The notes: generated by a model from the letters alone, not told the origin. Numbered from the stretch's first letter, positions 8,296 through 15,391 are shown. The stretch: DNA of 17,712 bases from Brevundimonas sp. UBA4609 (GCA_002386585.1 DGIZ01000033.1:1-17712); one strand, 5' to 3'. Numbers and translations: made by a program.

Positions 8296-9221
8296 GATAT
8301 TACAAGCCGGGGGAGGATCCGTTCGACCCCGCGCGGTTCGATCCCAAGGATCCCGACCCGTGGATGGCGCTGTATCTGGACCACAGCCTGCCGATCGACG
8401 ACGGGGCCAAGCGCGACCTGCTGCTGGGGGCGCGGTCGCGATCGCGCCGCTGGCTGTTTCCGATGGCGCGGCCGCTGGTGTTCCTGTTCTTCTGCCTGGT
8501 GAAGGTACTGCGGGTCATTTCGCCGAAATACCCGAACCTGAACGGCCTGCTGCACAAGACCATCCACTGGGGGCTGCGGACCTTTGTGACGCCCGAGGGC
8601 AATCGGGTGATCCTGCGCCACTTCCACGTCGGGTCCGAACTGACCGCTTTCGTGCGCGAGAACGCGGGGGTGGGCGACAAGGTGACGAAGTGGCCGCTGA
8701 CGCCGACGCGGCTAAAGGACATCGAGCCGGACCTGTTCCTTCAGCACGACCTGAACATCTTCAACTTCGTCATCGAGATGAACGCCGTGCTGCGCGCCGA
8801 GGGGCGCGAGCTGATGCCGCCGGAGCGCATCGACTTCTCCATGATCTCGGACGAATTCCCGCCGTTCGAGGAGTTTCCGCGCAAATGGCACAACTTCGTC
8901 GACGTGCAGACGGCGGTGGAGTTCTACACCCCCATCTACGCCCTGATGCTGCCGAGGGACGACTTCGTGCGGGCGTCCAGCTCGCTGCAGCTGGACGAGG
9001 TGATGGCCATCTATATCGCCCGCATCCTGGGCACGAGCTATCACATGGCCTTCGTCAAGAACGGCCATCCGCTGGTGGCCCTGTCGACGCTGCAGGCGGG
9101 CTATCGGCTGATGATGCACGGGCTGGATTCAGAGGCCATGCACGGCTGGCTGCGGGTGATGAAGGCGCGTCAGGCGGCGGGCCTGCCGCTGGACCCGGCC
9201 AACTCGGGCGCGCCGAAGTAG
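8292..9221 (+). CDS. Conserved-looking protein of unknown family, third gene of the ketosynthase operon
   Basis: I do not recognise a named family in this 309-residue protein. A single hydrophobic stretch at about 60-76 (RPLVFLFFCLVKVLRVI), flanked by basic residues, suggests a membrane-touching or monotopic protein. The rest looks soluble. It carries several histidine-rich patches (HKTIHW 88-93, RHFHVGSE 109-116, QHDLN 151-155) and aromatic segments, but no standard catalytic motif. The start is GTG 8292. It overlaps the previous stop as GTGA and has a GAGGAG Shine-Dalgarno at 8278-8283, spaced 8 nt, so the start is well supported. Co-translation with the ketosynthase and the iron oxidase argues for a shared pathway, perhaps handling a lipid-like product at the membrane. 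That role is inference only. Confidence 0.8.
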   Translation: MRYYKPGEDPFDPARFDPKDPDPWMALYLDHSLPIDDGAKRDLLLGARSRSRRWLFPMARPLVFLFFCLVKVLRVISPKYPNLNGLLHKTIHWGLRTFVTPEGNRVILRHFHVGSELTAFVRENAGVGDKVTKWPLTPTRLKDIEPDLFLQHDLNIFNFVIEMNAVLRAEGRELMPPERIDFSMISDEFPPFEEFPRKWHNFVDVQTAVEFYTPIYALMLPRDDFVRASSSLQLDEVMAIYIARILGTSYHMAFVKNGHPLVALSTLQAGYRLMMHGLDSEAMHGWLRVMKARQAAGLPLDPANSGAPK

Positions 9222-9282
9222 GGCGTGGCGTCTACGGCGTTTTGCGCTGGCGCGCGGCGCGGCGGCTGCTAGCGTGGCCGTC

Positions 9283-10590
9283 ATGAAATCGGCGCGCTCC
9301 TTCCTGACCTCCCTCAGCACGCTTGTGCTGCTGTCGCTTGTGCTGGGCCTGCTGGCCGGGGCGGCGGCGCAGCGCTGGGGCCTGCCGGGCGGCCATGTCA
9401 CGGCGGACTTCATTCAGGCGCTGGGCCAGCTGTGGCTGAATGCGCTGCGGATGACGATCATTCCGCTGGTGTTCAGCCTGCTGGTGACGGGCATCGCCTC
9501 CATCGCCGATGCGGCGCGGACCGGGCGGCTGGCGCTGAAGGCGGTGTCGTGGTTCGGCGGGCTGATCGTCTTCGCGACCATCTATGCGGTGGCGGCCGCC
9601 TATGGGCTGCACGCAGTCTGGCCGATCGATCCGGAGGGCGCGCGCCTGTTGCTGGCGATCAAGCCGGAGGGCGCCGAGGGCCTGGGCGCCGGCGCGCCGT
9701 TCAGCGAGTTCGTCAAAACCATCGCCCCGTCCAACCCGATCCGCGCGGCGGCCGAGGACGCCATCCTGGGCATGGTGGTGTTCGCCGTCTTCTTCGGCTT
9801 TGCGGCCTCGGGCCTGCCCGAGCGGCTGCGCATTCCGCTGATCACCTTCTTCGAGGCGGTGGGCGAGACGATGATCGTCATCGTCCGCTGGGTGCTGAGC
9901 GTCGCGCCGCTGGGCGTCTTCGCCCTGTCGGTCGGGGTGGGGCTGACGGCGGGGGCGAGCGCAGCGGGGGTGCTGCTGCACTATGTGGCGCTGATCTCCA
10001 TCGCCTGCATCGGCATCGGCCTGATCTTCTATCCGCTGGCCGTCATCTTCGGGCGAGTTAGCCTGGGCCGGTTCGCGCGGGCGGCGGCGCCGGCGCAGGT
10101 GGTGGCCTTCTCGACCCAGTCGTCGCTGGCCAGCCTGCCGGTCATGGTCGAGCGGGCGGTCGACGAACTGGGCGTCAGGCGGGCCACGGCGGGCCTGGTC
10201 CTGCCGCTGGCGGTGGCGGTGTTCCGCATCACCAGTCCGGTCGCCAATCTGGGCGTGGCCATCTATTGCGCCCATCTGTTCGGGCTGGAGCCTTCGGCGG
10301 GGCAACTGCTGGCGGCCATGCTGACGGCGGTGCTGATCTCGATTGGCACGGTGGGGTTGCCCGGTCAGGCCAGCTTCTTCGCCTCCATCGCCCCGATCTG
10401 CATCGCCATGGGGGTGCCGCTGGAGCTGTTGCCCCTGTTGCTGGCGGTCGAGGTCGTGCCCGACATCTTCCGCACCCTGGGCAATGTCACCGCCGACCTG
10501 GCCGTGGTCCGCATCGTCGAGGGCGGGGAGGCGCAGGGCCGCCAGGATCAGGAGACGGACCGGATTTCAACGGCGGGGGCGAAGCTGTAA
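9283..10590 (+). CDS. Dicarboxylate/amino-acid:cation symporter family (SDF) transporter
   Basis: This is a 435-residue inner-membrane secondary transporter of the glutamate/dicarboxylate symporter family. Features in order are TM helices from residue 9, NALRMTIIPLVFSLLVTGIA at 53-72, an HP1-like FSTQSSLASLP at 276-286, HP2-like SIGTVGLPGQASFF at 353-366, and TM8 DIFRTLGNVTADLAVV at 394-409. TM8 keeps the Asp, Arg and Asn seen in characterised members. The TM7 NMDGT cation and substrate motif is replaced by VFRITSPVANLG at 313-324, so substrate or coupling ion may differ from GltP or DctA. Start ATG 9283 is chosen over GTG 9274 because it gives a typical short N-terminus; neither has a clear ribosome site. 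It lies 61 nt after the ketosynthase operon on the same strand and could be read with it. Its last 43 bp overlap the convergent lipoprotein gene. Confidence 0.88.
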   Translation: MKSARSFLTSLSTLVLLSLVLGLLAGAAAQRWGLPGGHVTADFIQALGQLWLNALRMTIIPLVFSLLVTGIASIADAARTGRLALKAVSWFGGLIVFATIYAVAAAYGLHAVWPIDPEGARLLLAIKPEGAEGLGAGAPFSEFVKTIAPSNPIRAAAEDAILGMVVFAVFFGFAASGLPERLRIPLITFFEAVGETMIVIVRWVLSVAPLGVFALSVGVGLTAGASAAGVLLHYVALISIACIGIGLIFYPLAVIFGRVSLGRFARAAAPAQVVAFSTQSSLASLPVMVERAVDELGVRRATAGLVLPLAVAVFRITSPVANLGVAIYCAHLFGLEPSAGQLLAAMLTAVLISIGTVGLPGQASFFASIAPICIAMGVPLELLPLLLAVEVVPDIFRTLGNVTADLAVVRIVEGGEAQGRQDQETDRISTAGAKL

Positions 10591-11174
10591 CGCGCGGACT
10601 GGCGTCTCACTGACGGCCAGGGCAGCGGGCCGTAATGGCGGCGCTCCGTCCGCACCTCGATCAGCAGGCCGCCGTCCGGTGCTGGCGACAGGACGCCCAG
10701 AGCGCGCGTTTGGGTCATGCTTTCATGCTGGGTGCGGACGCTGCTGAGGCCGATCCACAAGCGCCCGCCCGCACATCCGGCGACGCGGGAGCCATGGGGC
10801 GACCAGTTGCGGTCCAGCGGCGAGGGCGGGCCGTCGACGGCCAGCCGGGCTTCGCCATGAAGGTTCCACACCCGCCAGTCGTCGCCCTCCTGCGAAAAGG
10901 CCGTGGTCGTGTCCGGCGCGGCGCCGTCTGCAGGCAGGAGTTCGGTCAGGCCCAGGCCATGTCCGAGGACATGCTGAAGGACGGCGGGACCGGCCGAAGC
11001 CGTCTGTTCATGTCCATCTGACCAGTAGGTTCCCTCGAGCGCGGGACAGGGCCCGGCGGAGGCCGTGACGACAGGCGGACCGCCGCCACGCCAGCTCGCA
11101 GGAAGCCCCCCGACGCCGGAGGCGCAGGCGCCGAGCAGAGGCAGAAGCGCGCAGAGCAGCAGGGAGCGGCGGAT
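10548..11174 (-). CDS. Putative outer-membrane lipoprotein with ATC start codon
   Basis: This is a continuous 208-codon frame whose first residues read (I/M)RRSLLLCALLPLLGAC. That is a textbook lipoprotein signal: two arginines, a hydrophobic stretch and the lipobox LGAC, with Cys17 as lipidation site and Ala at +2 favouring the outer membrane. The rest has no domain that I recognise (CPALEGTYWSDG, WNLHGEARL, CAGGRLWIGL, GLLIEVRTERRHYG). No ATG, GTG or TTG occurs at the front of the signal peptide. The codon in the right place is ATC (11172-11174), 7 nt after a GGAGGA Shine-Dalgarno that lies in the end of the upstream gene. Either ATC starts translation poorly, or an ATG was mutated or miscalled. 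The next usable start, GTG 10869-10871, would lose the signal peptide and half of the protein. It is the second gene after the small ORF at 11178-11387. Confidence 0.7.
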   Translation of the reverse strand: MRRSLLLCALLPLLGACASGVGGLPASWRGGGPPVVTASAGPCPALEGTYWSDGHEQTASAGPAVLQHVLGHGLGLTELLPADGAAPDTTTAFSQEGDDWRVWNLHGEARLAVDGPPSPLDRNWSPHGSRVAGCAGGRLWIGLSSVRTQHESMTQTRALGVLSPAPDGGLLIEVRTERRHYGPLPWPSVRRQSARYSFAPAVEIRSVS

Positions 11175-11177
11175 GGC

Positions 11178-11387
11178 TTAGTCCTCCATCGCTTCGAACA
11201 TGGCCTCGGCCTCGTCGAAGTCGTCGTAGTCGAGCCGCTCGGGCGGGCGCAGGATGACGAAGCGGCTGAGGAGGGGCGCGTCCGGCTCGGGGCGACGGTC
11301 CCATTGCCAGAAGCTGCGGTCGATCCGGCTTTGCAGCAGGGTCCAGTCGCCGTCGTCGGCGGGCGGGCGTGGCGTGTGGAAGGTCAT
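11178..11387 (-). CDS. Small hypothetical protein, acidic C-terminus
   Basis: This is a protein of about 69 residues without a recognised family. It begins MTFHTPRPPADDGDWTLLQ, has a central tryptophan-rich patch (SFWQWDRRP) and ends in a strongly acidic run (DYDDFDEAEAMFEAMED). It has no signal peptide or membrane segment and is probably cytoplasmic. ATG 11385-11387 is preferred because GGGGAG lies 9 nt upstream; ATG 11391-11393 is in frame but only 3 nt from that site. The stop codon is followed after 3 nt by the lipoprotein start, so the two form an operon. A possible promoter lies at 11418-11445. The normal codon pattern and operon position support a real gene, although it could be a lineage-specific ORF. 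Confidence 0.6.
   Translation of the reverse strand: MTFHTPRPPADDGDWTLLQSRIDRSFWQWDRRPEPDAPLLSRFVILRPPERLDYDDFDEAEAMFEAMED
11182..11187 (-). promoter_or_regulatory. Shine-Dalgarno that decides the lipoprotein start
   Basis: On the minus strand GGAGGA lies inside the last codons of the upstream gene (ATG-GAG-GAC-TAA). It sits seven bases before the ATC at 11172-11174. It is the only strong ribosome site nearby and points at the ATC codon, which fits translational coupling of the two genes. Confidence 0.6.
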
Positions 11388-11417
11388 GCGCATCAGCTCC
11401 CCTGCTGGCGGAAGCAG

Positions 11418-11445
11418 GAAAGCCTGCGCAGGCGCGGGTTGTCAA
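11418..11445 (-). promoter_or_regulatory. Possible promoter of the small-protein/lipoprotein operon
   Basis: On the minus strand an exact TTGACA (-35) lies at 11440-11445, followed after 16 bp by GCTTTC, a weak -10. A perfect 12-bp palindrome, GCCTGCGCAGGC (11422-11433), fills the spacer and touches the -10, so it could be an operator. Support rests on motif matches only. Confidence 0.3.
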
Positions 11446-11460
11446 AGCCGGTGCGTTGTT

Positions 11461-11608
11461 CCTTCTCTCCTCGTGGGAGAAGGTAGACGGCGAAGCCGGA
11501 CGGATGAAGGGTCTGTTTGACGTTTGACGAGCGGCCGAGGCTGAGGTCTCGCAACCCCTCATCCGACCTCACTCCGTTCGGCCACCTTCTCCCGCAGGGG
11601 GAGAAGGG
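11461..11608. repeat. Compound palindromic intergenic repeat, copy 3
   Basis: It has the same plan as copies 1 and 2: left end CCTTCTCTCCTCGTGGGAGA, inner pair GGATGAAGGG against CCCCTCATCC, and right end CCTTCTCCC-GCAGG-GGGAGAAGGG (11586-11608). The right half matches copy 1 almost base for base. It ends three bases before the TAA of the minus-strand peptidase gene. The left half is more diverged and its internal pairs are partly broken, so this may be an older copy. Confidence 0.85.
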
Positions 11609-11611
11609 CGG

Positions 11612-14242
11612 TTAATCGCCCTTCGTCCCCGAGGTGTGGGCCGGGCCGCGGAAGACGGCGTTGAGGAACAGCGGCTTCAGCCCTTCGAGGAAGGCGCGCA
11701 TGGTGACGTCCTGGGTGAAGGCGACGACCTGGCCGCGGCCGACCTCGGAGGCCATGGCGACGGGCTTGTAGGCCAACTGGCGGCGGTTCTCGGCCCACAG
11801 CTGGCCGGACGCCAGCACCTGGTCCGGTCCGGCCAGACGCACGACGTTGGTCCCCTGGTCGCGGGCCAGCGGCGCATAGATGTCCGAGCCGCGCACCATG
11901 ACGCTGAGGGTCGGGGCGACGCCCGCGCCCAGCCAGTGTTCGTTGTCGACCACGGCGCTGGCCAGGACGCCGGCGACCGGATCGGGGGCGCCGCCGTGAT
12001 GGCCGGTCAGGGCCAGGTATTCGGCGTCGGTGGCGATTTCGCTGCCGCCGTCCTTCTTGTCCTTGTCGCCGTCGCCGGAGACGGCGCTCTCGCGGCGGCT
12101 CTCCAGCAGCTTGGAGTCGGGATCGGTCAGCAGGCGGCTGGCCGAGCCGACGCCGATCAGGACGCCGCCCGCCTGGACCCAGGCGCGCAGGTTGGCGACG
12201 CCGCTCTCGCCCAGGATCTGCTCATAGTTTCCGCCCGAGGGCAGGATCAGCACCTGGTAACGGGACAGGTCGGCGTTCGCCAGGCGACGGGTGCGGACGG
12301 CCGTGACCGGCCAGCCGTATTCGCGCTCCAGAACATGGCGGATGGAGCCGGCCGATTCCGGCTCGGTCGGGTCGTCCCAGGCCATGGCGACGCGCGGGGC
12401 GGCGATGACAGTCGCCTTGTCCGAGCCGACGCTGGGGCCGCTGGAGACCCAGGAGGTGGCCAGGGGCGTCACCTGGGCGCCGCTGCCGGCGGCCAGACGG
12501 CGGATGTGTTCGTCCAGGTCGTCGGGCGAACCGGCGCGCGGCACGATGAAGGTTCCGCCTGGATAGGCGCGGCCGTCCAGGGTGAAGGGCTCCTCGACCG
12601 AGCGGACCGGCAGCTTGTCGGTCAGGGCGGCGGTCAGGAAGCGCATTCCCGCCGTGCCCGGATGGATGGCGTAGCCGTAGGCCGCGTCGCCGGAGGCCAC
12701 GGCGGCGGGGCGGATCAGTTCGGGGCCGACGGCGGCCGTCTGGACCGAGGGGGCGCCGGTGCAGCGCTGGCTCGGCACGTTGAACAGGAGGGGCAGGGAC
12801 CAGCCGGTCAGGTCATAGATCTCATCGCCCAGACCCCGCGCGCGGCGGGCTTCCTGCTCGGCCAGGAATTTGGGGTCCAGCGGCACGTCCCTGGCCAGCA
12901 GGGTCTCGGCCATGCGGCGCTGGGGTTGAGCCAGGTTCACCACATAGTCGCCCGCCTGATAGCTCTGGCCGCAGGCGGAGAAGGCGGCGGTCGCGCGTCC
13001 GACCTCCAGCCCCGAACGCACCAGCAGGCCCGCCAGCTTGTCGGCGGCGGCCGGGTCGGCGGCGGCGGAGCGCGACAGGACATAGGCGCCGCGACCGCCC
13101 GAAATCCCGTCGCGGTGGAAGGCGTAGAAGTCGCTGAGCAGCTTCTCGCGGTCGCGGGCGGCGGTCTCGATGGTCGACAGGGTGGCGGTCAGGTGGCCCT
13201 TGACCGTGTCGGCGTAGGTCAGCATCTCGCCCGACGACCGGCGCGCCAGCAGCCCGCGCGAGGAGCCCTGCTCATAGGTCATGGAGACGGCGCCGAAATA
13301 GGCCGGCCAGCCGTCGCCATAGCCGGGATAGAAGGCGTCGAACGTCTCGCGCGTGAAATAGTCCAGCCCCGCCTGGTCGAAGCGTCCGGCGGTGTTGCGG
13401 CCGAACCGCTCGCGCGCGTCCAGGATCGGCGGATAGATCCAGGGGTTCAGCGGCTGGGCCTCGGGCGGGAAGAAGAAGCTGGAGTCGGTGCCCATCTCGT
13501 GGGAATCGACCACCACTTGCGGACGCCATTCGCGGATGAGGGCCGAGTGGCCCTGCGTCTCCGGCTGGGACTGGATGAACCAGTCGCGGTTCAGGTCGAA
13601 CAGATTGTGGTTGTAGCGGCCGGACGGCCAAGGCTCGGCCCGCTCGGCCGACAGGGGGTCGCCGTTGGGCTGGGCGCCGAGGCCCGCCTCGAAGCTGTTG
13701 ATGAAGCGCTCGCGTCCGTCGGGGTTCTGGGTCGGGACGAAGACGACCACGACGTCCTCCAGCCAGCCTTGCGCCTCGGCGTCGAGGCCGTCGGTCAGGC
13801 GGCGCGCGGCGGTCAGGGCGGCGTCGGCGGGGCTGATCTCATTGCCGTGGACCGAATAGGCCATCCAGACGATGGCCGGGGTGTCGTTGATCAGGGCGCG
13901 GGCCTGCTCGGGGCTGGTCTTGCGCGGGTCGGCCAGGGCGTTGGTCGCGGCCTTGATGGCGTCCAGCCGGGCGATGTTGCGCGGCGATCCGACGGCGGCC
14001 CAGAACAGGGGGCGGCCTTCCCACGACTGGGCGTAGTCGCCCATGACCATGCGGTCGGGATTGGCGGTCCGCAGCGCCTCGAAATAGCGGCGCACGTCGG
14101 CCGAGCGGGTGATGCGCTCGCCGCTGTCGTGGCCGACGACGGCCTGAAGCTCGGGCGGGTTCTGCTGAGCCAGGGCGGGCGCGGCGCCCAGGGCCAGGCT
14201 GAGCGCCAGCAAGGAACAGGCGGCGCGGCGACGAGACGACAT
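11612..14242 (-). CDS. Secreted M14-family zinc metallopeptidase with C-terminal amidotransferase-like domain
   Basis: This is an 876-residue exported carboxypeptidase-like enzyme. A Sec signal peptide ends near ALAQ (residues 1-25). The M14 catalytic domain spans about 45-340. Zinc ligands are His132 and Glu135 in VHGNE and His248 in VDSHEMG. Asn218-Arg219 in LNRDWF suit substrate carboxylate binding, and Glu324 in MTYEQGSSRG is the likely catalytic base. A C-terminal region at about 655-860 (YQVLILPSGGNYEQIL, AGGVLIGVGS) resembles a class I glutamine-amidotransferase fold without an evident catalytic Cys. A charged insert, DGDKDKKDGGSE, lies at 724-735. Start ATG 14240-14242 has GGGGGAG at a spacing of 8 nt; earlier in-frame starts would bury the signal peptide. 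It probably acts in the periplasm on peptides for nutrition or turnover. The substrate is unknown. Confidence 0.93.
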   Translation of the reverse strand: MSSRRRAACSLLALSLALGAAPALAQQNPPELQAVVGHDSGERITRSADVRRYFEALRTANPDRMVMGDYAQSWEGRPLFWAAVGSPRNIARLDAIKAATNALADPRKTSPEQARALINDTPAIVWMAYSVHGNEISPADAALTAARRLTDGLDAEAQGWLEDVVVVFVPTQNPDGRERFINSFEAGLGAQPNGDPLSAERAEPWPSGRYNHNLFDLNRDWFIQSQPETQGHSALIREWRPQVVVDSHEMGTDSSFFFPPEAQPLNPWIYPPILDARERFGRNTAGRFDQAGLDYFTRETFDAFYPGYGDGWPAYFGAVSMTYEQGSSRGLLARRSSGEMLTYADTVKGHLTATLSTIETAARDREKLLSDFYAFHRDGISGGRGAYVLSRSAAADPAAADKLAGLLVRSGLEVGRATAAFSACGQSYQAGDYVVNLAQPQRRMAETLLARDVPLDPKFLAEQEARRARGLGDEIYDLTGWSLPLLFNVPSQRCTGAPSVQTAAVGPELIRPAAVASGDAAYGYAIHPGTAGMRFLTAALTDKLPVRSVEEPFTLDGRAYPGGTFIVPRAGSPDDLDEHIRRLAAGSGAQVTPLATSWVSSGPSVGSDKATVIAAPRVAMAWDDPTEPESAGSIRHVLEREYGWPVTAVRTRRLANADLSRYQVLILPSGGNYEQILGESGVANLRAWVQAGGVLIGVGSASRLLTDPDSKLLESRRESAVSGDGDKDKKDGGSEIATDAEYLALTGHHGGAPDPVAGVLASAVVDNEHWLGAGVAPTLSVMVRGSDIYAPLARDQGTNVVRLAGPDQVLASGQLWAENRRQLAYKPVAMASEVGRGQVVAFTQDVTMRAFLEGLKPLFLNAVFRGPAHTSGTKGD

Positions 14243-14476
14243 TGGAAAACTCCCCCTACAGACCGATGACCTTAACCGTGGAGCCGAGGGGAAGGGAAGC
14301 GGCGCCGCGCCGTCATTTCTTTGGGTTTTGAGCCGGAACGCGATGGAGATCAGGTTGGGGCTTGGGTCAGGAAGAGGTGGATGGAAAGCGCACGCGCGGC
14401 GCAATCGCCGCCAAGCCTTTTCGCCGCCGATAGCAGGTGCGCCCCTTATGACGAATGGGTCGATGTCCTGTGGAGG

Positions 14477-14839
14477 TCACCAGGCGTCGGGTTCGCGGAC
14501 CATGTGCACGATGTTGGCGGGGTTCATGATCCAGCCGCCGCGAAACGCCTCGCCCAGCGGTTCGATCAGGTCGCAGCGTACGGCGCCGCCGTTCTCCAGC
14601 CGTCGCAGGGCGGCGCTGTGGTCCGGGGAGAACAGTTCGAGCCAGACCTCGGCCTGGGTCAGGGTGTCCGAGGCATCGATCCAGAGCTGGTTCGGGCCGA
14701 GCTTGAAGCCGATTGCGGGCGCTTTCTCGTCGATGCTCTCTAGTCCGACCACGTCGCGATAGAAGGCGACCACCGCCTGATGCTGGTGGCCAGGCACCTT
14801 CATGGCGATGTTGACGCCGCCTTCTATCTTGATGGCCAT
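14477..14839 (-). CDS. VOC (glyoxalase/bleomycin-resistance) family protein
   Basis: This is a 120-residue, single-domain protein of the vicinal oxygen chelate superfamily, near the usual size. The beta-alpha-beta-beta-beta pattern is visible: NIAMKVPGHQHQAVVAFYRDVVGLE at the front, with the central strand AEVWLELFSPD and the terminal strand ANIVHMVREPD. Possible metal ligands are the N-terminal His residues and the Glu in WLELF, but the set is incomplete compared with glyoxalase I. The enzymatic role is therefore open. It starts 7 nt after the SRPBCC stop codon and is clearly in that operon, under the likely control of the divergent ArsR protein. The start has only a weak ribosome site (GGAAG in the upstream gene end), which suggests coupling. 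Confidence 0.85.
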   Translation of the reverse strand: MAIKIEGGVNIAMKVPGHQHQAVVAFYRDVVGLESIDEKAPAIGFKLGPNQLWIDASDTLTQAEVWLELFSPDHSAALRRLENGGAVRCDLIEPLGEAFRGGWIMNPANIVHMVREPDAW

Positions 14840-14846
14840 GGGGAGG

Positions 14847-15332
14847 TCACTTCCGGTTGTCGCTGGTGGGAAGGGCGCCGCGCAACTCGGAGGGATAGAA
14901 GCCCTCGCGCAGGTTGATGCCGTATTCGAGCCAGGCCTTCATCGCCGACAGCATGGCCGCCCAGCCTTCGCAGTTGGCGAAGGAGGCCTTCTTCCCCGCC
15001 GCGTCGTCGGCCCATCCGGACTCGGCGATGGTGACGAAGGTCGAGCCGTCGTCCAGCGGCTCGAAATTCATGACGATGCGGGTCTTGAAGGCGGGCTGTC
15101 CGTCAGCCGTTTCCGCATCCCAGCGCAGCACGATGCGCTGATCGGGCGTGACCTCCTCGACGTCCACGGGAACGGAGCCCCACCATGTGACGACAGCCCC
15201 TGGCGTCAATGGCGCGCTGGCGCCGCCCAGGGTGGTGAAATAGCGGCTCAGCTTGTTCGGGTTGACCACTGCGTCGAACACCTCGTGAGGCGGCTTGGCG
15301 ATGCGCCCTGAAACCGTGAAACCCAAGGACAT
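14847..15332 (-). CDS. SRPBCC/AHSA1-type domain protein
   Basis: This is a 161-residue protein with the START/Bet v1-like hydrophobic-pocket fold of the AHSA1 group. Family features are FTVSGRIAKPPHEVFDAVVNPNKLSRYF at the front, GGASAPLTPGAVVTWWG in the middle, and the long C-terminal helix with CEGWAAMLSAMKAWLEYG. Members bind small hydrophobic ligands or act as co-chaperone-like or stress proteins; no ligand can be assigned here. It is first in a minus-strand pair with the VOC gene and is divergent from an ArsR regulator. This ArsR-SRPBCC pairing is very common in bacteria. Start ATG 15330-15332 has AAGGG 7 nt upstream. Confidence 0.9.
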   Translation of the reverse strand: MSLGFTVSGRIAKPPHEVFDAVVNPNKLSRYFTTLGGASAPLTPGAVVTWWGSVPVDVEEVTPDQRIVLRWDAETADGQPAFKTRIVMNFEPLDDGSTFVTIAESGWADDAAGKKASFANCEGWAAMLSAMKAWLEYGINLREGFYPSELRGALPTSDNRK

Positions 15333-15363
15333 GTCCGAACCCTTCGTGCTTGCAGGAGGTCAG

Positions 15364-15391
15364 TTTATGTTATAAAAAAATAACATGTCAA
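15364..15391 (-). promoter_or_regulatory. Promoter of the SRPBCC-VOC operon
   Basis: On the minus strand an exact TTGACA lies at 15386-15391, inside the first codons of arsR. It is followed after 16 bp by CATAAA (15364-15369) as the -10. The spacer is almost filled by the 20-bp palindrome, so a protein bound there would block this promoter. Confidence 0.55.
15367..15386. promoter_or_regulatory. Palindromic operator, probable ArsR-family binding site
   Basis: ATGTTAT-A6-ATAACAT is a perfect inverted repeat with 7-bp arms and a 6-bp centre. It lies between two divergent genes, in the spacer of the minus-strand promoter, and includes the A and T of the arsR start codon. Its size and AT-rich arms fit ArsR-family operators. 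Autoregulation together with repression of SRPBCC-VOC is the expected outcome. Confidence 0.65.

Noticed and set aside
10548..10871. A 107-residue gene starting at GTG 10869-10871
   Set aside because: The same frame runs open upstream to a lipoprotein signal peptide, so this is only the C-terminal half of the longer gene.
11636..14269. An 877-codon plus-strand reading frame opposite the M14 peptidase
   Set aside because: It is an antisense shadow; the opposite strand carries the zinc motifs, a signal peptide and a good ribosome site.
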